Shown one piece after another: positions 61,803-64,000 of a stretch of DNA of 64,000 bases. Below the pieces are notes generated by a model. It had not been told where the DNA came from and searched no databases. It saw only the letters and a program-made list of their open reading frames with translations. Positions within the stretch are counted from its first letter, which is position 1; the number at the start of each line of letters is the position of its first letter. Both the position numbers and the translations under genes were made by a program. Origin of the DNA: Paraburkholderia bannensis NBRC 103871 (GTDB lineage Bacteria; Pseudomonadota; Gammaproteobacteria; Burkholderiales; Burkholderiaceae); NCBI RefSeq assembly GCF_000685015.1, contig NZ_BAYA01000009.1, positions 248,001-312,000 on the forward strand, written 5' to 3'.

Positions 61803-63101
61803 ATGTCTTCCACTTCCAGCACCCAGACCACGAACCAGGCCCTCTTCGATCGCGCGCAGCAGACCATTCCGGGCGGCGTCAACTCGCCCGTGCGCGCGTT
61901 CCGCTCGGTGGGCGGCACGCCGCGCTTCATCGAGCGCGCGCAGGGCCCGTACATGTGGGACGCGGAAGGCAAGCGCTACATCGACTACATCGGCTCGTGG
62001 GGCCCGATGATCGTCGGCCATGTGCATCCGGAAGTGCTCGCCGCCGTGCAGAACGTGCTGGCCAACGGCTTCTCGTTCGGTGCGCCGACCGAAGCCGAAA
62101 TCGAGATCGCCGAGGAAATCTGCAAGATCGTCCCGTCGATGGAACAGGTGCGCATGGTGTCGAGCGGCACCGAGGCAACCATGAGCGCGCTGCGCCTTGC
62201 GCGCGGCTACACGAAGCGCGACCGCATCGTGAAGTTCGAAGGCTGTTACCACGGCCACGCCGACAGCCTGCTCGTGAAGGCCGGTTCGGGCCTGCTGACG
62301 TTCGGCAACCCGACCTCGGCGGGCGTGCCCGTCGATACGGCCAAGCACACCACGGTGCTGGAGTACAACAACGTCGCGGCGCTCGAAGAAGCGTTCAAGG
62401 CGTTCGGCGACGAGATCGCCGCCGTCATCATCGAGCCGGTCGCTGGCAACATGAACCTCGTGAAGGCCACGCCCGAGTTCATCCACACGCTGCGCGCACT
62501 GACCGCGAAGCACGGCAGCGTGCTGATTTTCGACGAAGTGATGTGCGGCTTCCGCGTGGGCCTGCGCGGCGCTCAGGCGCTCTATAACGTCGAAGCCGAC
62601 CTCGTCTGTCTGGGCAAGGTGATCGGCGGCGGCATGCCGGCGGCAGCGTTCGGCGGCCGACGCGAAATCATGGATCACCTCGCGCCCAACGGCACGGTCT
62701 ACCAGGCGGGCACGCTCTCGGGCAACCCGATCGCCGTCGCGGCGGGCCTGAAGACGCTGCAACTGATCCAGGCGCCTGGCTTCTACGAAGACCTGAGCGC
62801 GAAGACCGCGCGTCTCGCGCAAGGTCTGTCGCAGGCCGCGCGCGAAGCGGGCGTGCCGTTCGTCGCCGATTCGGTGGGCGCGATGTTCGGCCTCTACTTC
62901 GCCGAAAAGGTGCCGGGCAGCTTCGCCGAAGTCACGAAGAGCGACGTCGCGCGCTTTAACCGCTTCTTCCACCAGATGCTGGACGCGGGCGTGTACTTTG
63001 CGCCGTCGGCGTACGAAGCGGGCTTCGTGTCGAGCACGCACGACGACGCGATCCTCGACGAGACGATCGCCGCTGCTCGCCGCGCGTTCGCCGAAAAGTA
63101 A
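61803..63101 (+). CDS. hemL: Glutamate-1-semialdehyde 2,1-aminomutase
   Basis: 432 residues from ATG 61803 (61758 would add 15). '[59 protein letters not shown]', '[19 protein letters not shown]', PLP lysine K272 in '[16 protein letters not shown]'. It moves the amino group of glutamate-1-semialdehyde to make 5-aminolevulinate, the C5 route to heme. Confidence 0.98.
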   Translation: MSSTSSTQTTNQALFDRAQQTIPGGVNSPVRAFRSVGGTPRFIERAQGPYMWDAEGKRYIDYIGSWGPMIVGHVHPEVLAAVQNVLANGFSFGAPTEAEIEIAEEICKIVPSMEQVRMVSSGTEATMSALRLARGYTKRDRIVKFEGCYHGHADSLLVKAGSGLLTFGNPTSAGVPVDTAKHTTVLEYNNVAALEEAFKAFGDEIAAVIIEPVAGNMNLVKATPEFIHTLRALTAKHGSVLIFDEVMCGFRVGLRGAQALYNVEADLVCLGKVIGGGMPAAAFGGRREIMDHLAPNGTVYQAGTLSGNPIAVAAGLKTLQLIQAPGFYEDLSAKTARLAQGLSQAAREAGVPFVADSVGAMFGLYFAEKVPGSFAEVTKSDVARFNRFFHQMLDAGVYFAPSAYEAGFVSSTHDDAILDETIAAARRAFAEK

Positions 63102-63186
63102 GCCGAAAGCGCCGTAAAAAACCAGCCGAAGGCGAGGCGCAGGCCTCGCCGGTTCCACCGACCGCCGCTGCGGAGAAAGCTCGACG

Positions 63187-64000
63187 ATGTTCTCGCAATC
63201 CGATTTCGTCCACATGGAGCGCGCGCTCGCCCTCGCGGTGCGCGGCCTTTACACGACCGATCCCAACCCGCGCGTCGGCTGCGTGCTGGTGAAGGACGGC
63301 GTGGTGATCGGCGAAGGTTTCACCCAGCCCGCCGGTTCCGATCACGCCGAAATCCAGGCGATGAAAGACGCCCGCGCGCGCGGCCACGATCTGCGCGGCG
63401 CGACCGCCTACGTGACGCTGGAGCCGTGCAGCCACTTCGGCCGCACGCCGCCGTGTGCGAACGCGCTGATCGAAGCCAAAGTCGCGCGCGTGATCGCCGC
63501 GATGGAAGATCCGAACCCGCTCGTTTCTGGACGCGGCCTGTCGATCCTGCGCGATGCGGGCATCGACGTGCGCTGCGGCCTGCTCGCCAACGAGGCGCGC
63601 GAGCTGAACATCGGCTTCGTGTCGCGCATGACGCGCAAGCGTCCGTGGGTGCGCATGAAGATGGCCGCGACGCTCGACGGCCGCACCGGCCTGCCCAACG
63701 GCGAAAGCCAGTGGATCACCGGCGAAGCCGCACGCGCCGACGGCCACGCCTGGCGCGCGCGCGCCTCGGCGATCCTCACGGGCATCGGCACGGTGAAGGA
63801 AGACGATCCGCGCATGACCGTGCGCGCGATCGACACGCCGCGCCAGCCCAGACGCGTGCTGATCGACAGCCGACTCGACGCGTCGCCGCTCGCGCAGATT
63901 TTCGTGGGCGCGCCGACGCTCGTGTTCTGCTCCGCGCTTGATTCAAGCAACGAGGAACGCGCCGATGCGCTGCGCGCGCGCGGCGCGGAAATCGTCGCGC
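63187..64000 (+). CDS. ribD: Riboflavin biosynthesis deaminase/reductase RibD (3' end outside window)
   Basis: 271 residues visible, open at base 64000; about 100 more are expected. The deaminase domain (1-145) is complete: zinc site 'SDHAEIQAM' (H53, E55) and 'EPCSHFGRTPPC' (C81, C90). The reductase domain begins 'RPWVRMKMAATLDGRTGLPNGESQWITGEAARADGHAWRARASAILTGIGTVKEDDPRMTVR' with NADPH and substrate motifs. It catalyses the second and third steps after GTP cyclohydrolase II. 85 bases after hemL, so possibly co-transcribed; no FMN riboswitch fits in that gap. Confidence 0.97.
   Translation, partial: MFSQSDFVHMERALALAVRGLYTTDPNPRVGCVLVKDGVVIGEGFTQPAGSDHAEIQAMKDARARGHDLRGATAYVTLEPCSHFGRTPPCANALIEAKVARVIAAMEDPNPLVSGRGLSILRDAGIDVRCGLLANEARELNIGFVSRMTRKRPWVRMKMAATLDGRTGLPNGESQWITGEAARADGHAWRARASAILTGIGTVKEDDPRMTVRAIDTPRQPRRVLIDSRLDASPLAQIFVGAPTLVFCSALDSSNEERADALRARGAEIVA

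Noticed and set aside
61263..63215. 650-codon minus-strand frame
   Set aside because: Antisense to hemL and its neighbour; no recognisable domain.

Overview
The window is a GC-rich bacterial chromosome segment of the Burkholderiaceae type, probably Burkholderia, Paraburkholderia or Caballeronia. Reasons: the gmk-rpoZ-spoT-greB order, an OpcP/Omp38-like trimeric porin, a bioA-bioF-bioD-bioB operon, and a glucokinase fused to a HexR-type regulator. Almost everything is core housekeeping DNA. There is no transposase, integrase, CRISPR array or obvious defence island. The only accessory-looking pieces are two small unknown genes behind a tRNA-Ser gene and a lone DUF2591/NinX-like gene behind twin tRNA-Arg genes.

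Layout. 0-8 kb: a TPR protein running off the left edge, two small proteins, a periplasmic chorismate mutase, a DnaQ/GIY-YIG fusion nuclease, a cold-shock protein, a probable small RNA, a porin, GreB and two identical tRNA-Arg(ACG) genes. 8-16 kb: the leftward group gmk-rpoZ-spoT with yicC behind them, facing the rightward operon rph-rdgB-hemW, then tRNA-Ser(TGA). 16-27 kb: small unknown genes, a TonB-like lipoprotein, an MHS-family transporter, tiny lipoproteins, a WaaC-type heptosyltransferase, minCDE, an acetyltransferase, map and a glycosyltransferase-like gene. 27-30 kb: tRNA-Ser(CGA), serS and rarA. 30-45 kb: a CytX-like permease, the biotin operon, a secreted hydrolase, a YchJ-like protein, an SDR, and a leftward LiuR-like/aceK/thiolase/SDR group. 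44-50 kb: lolA and ftsK, then trxB and an Smr-domain gene. 50-59.5 kb: the glucose locus. 59.5-64 kb: a Bcr/CflA exporter, a PUA/EVE-like protein, hemL, and ribD running off the right edge.

How genes work together. The best-resolved system is the glucose locus. A four-gene sugar ABC importer (leftward) and zwf-pgl-glk/hexR (rightward) diverge from one region. That region holds a perfect HexR-type palindrome (55087-55103) overlapping the -10 elements of two well-formed, opposed promoters. Uptake, phosphorylation by the Glk half, oxidation by Zwf and Pgl, and repression by the HexR half of the same polypeptide therefore look like one self-regulated unit. The importer transcript would have a leader of about 500 nt containing a possible 33-codon ORF.

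Other regulatory signals are a compact leftward small-RNA candidate (about 4982-5066), a 21-bp palindrome just upstream of the porin promoter, and a promoter about 370 nt before the MHS transporter. I found no convincing wholly new multi-gene system. The most useful leads are the regulatory elements and the small unknown genes.
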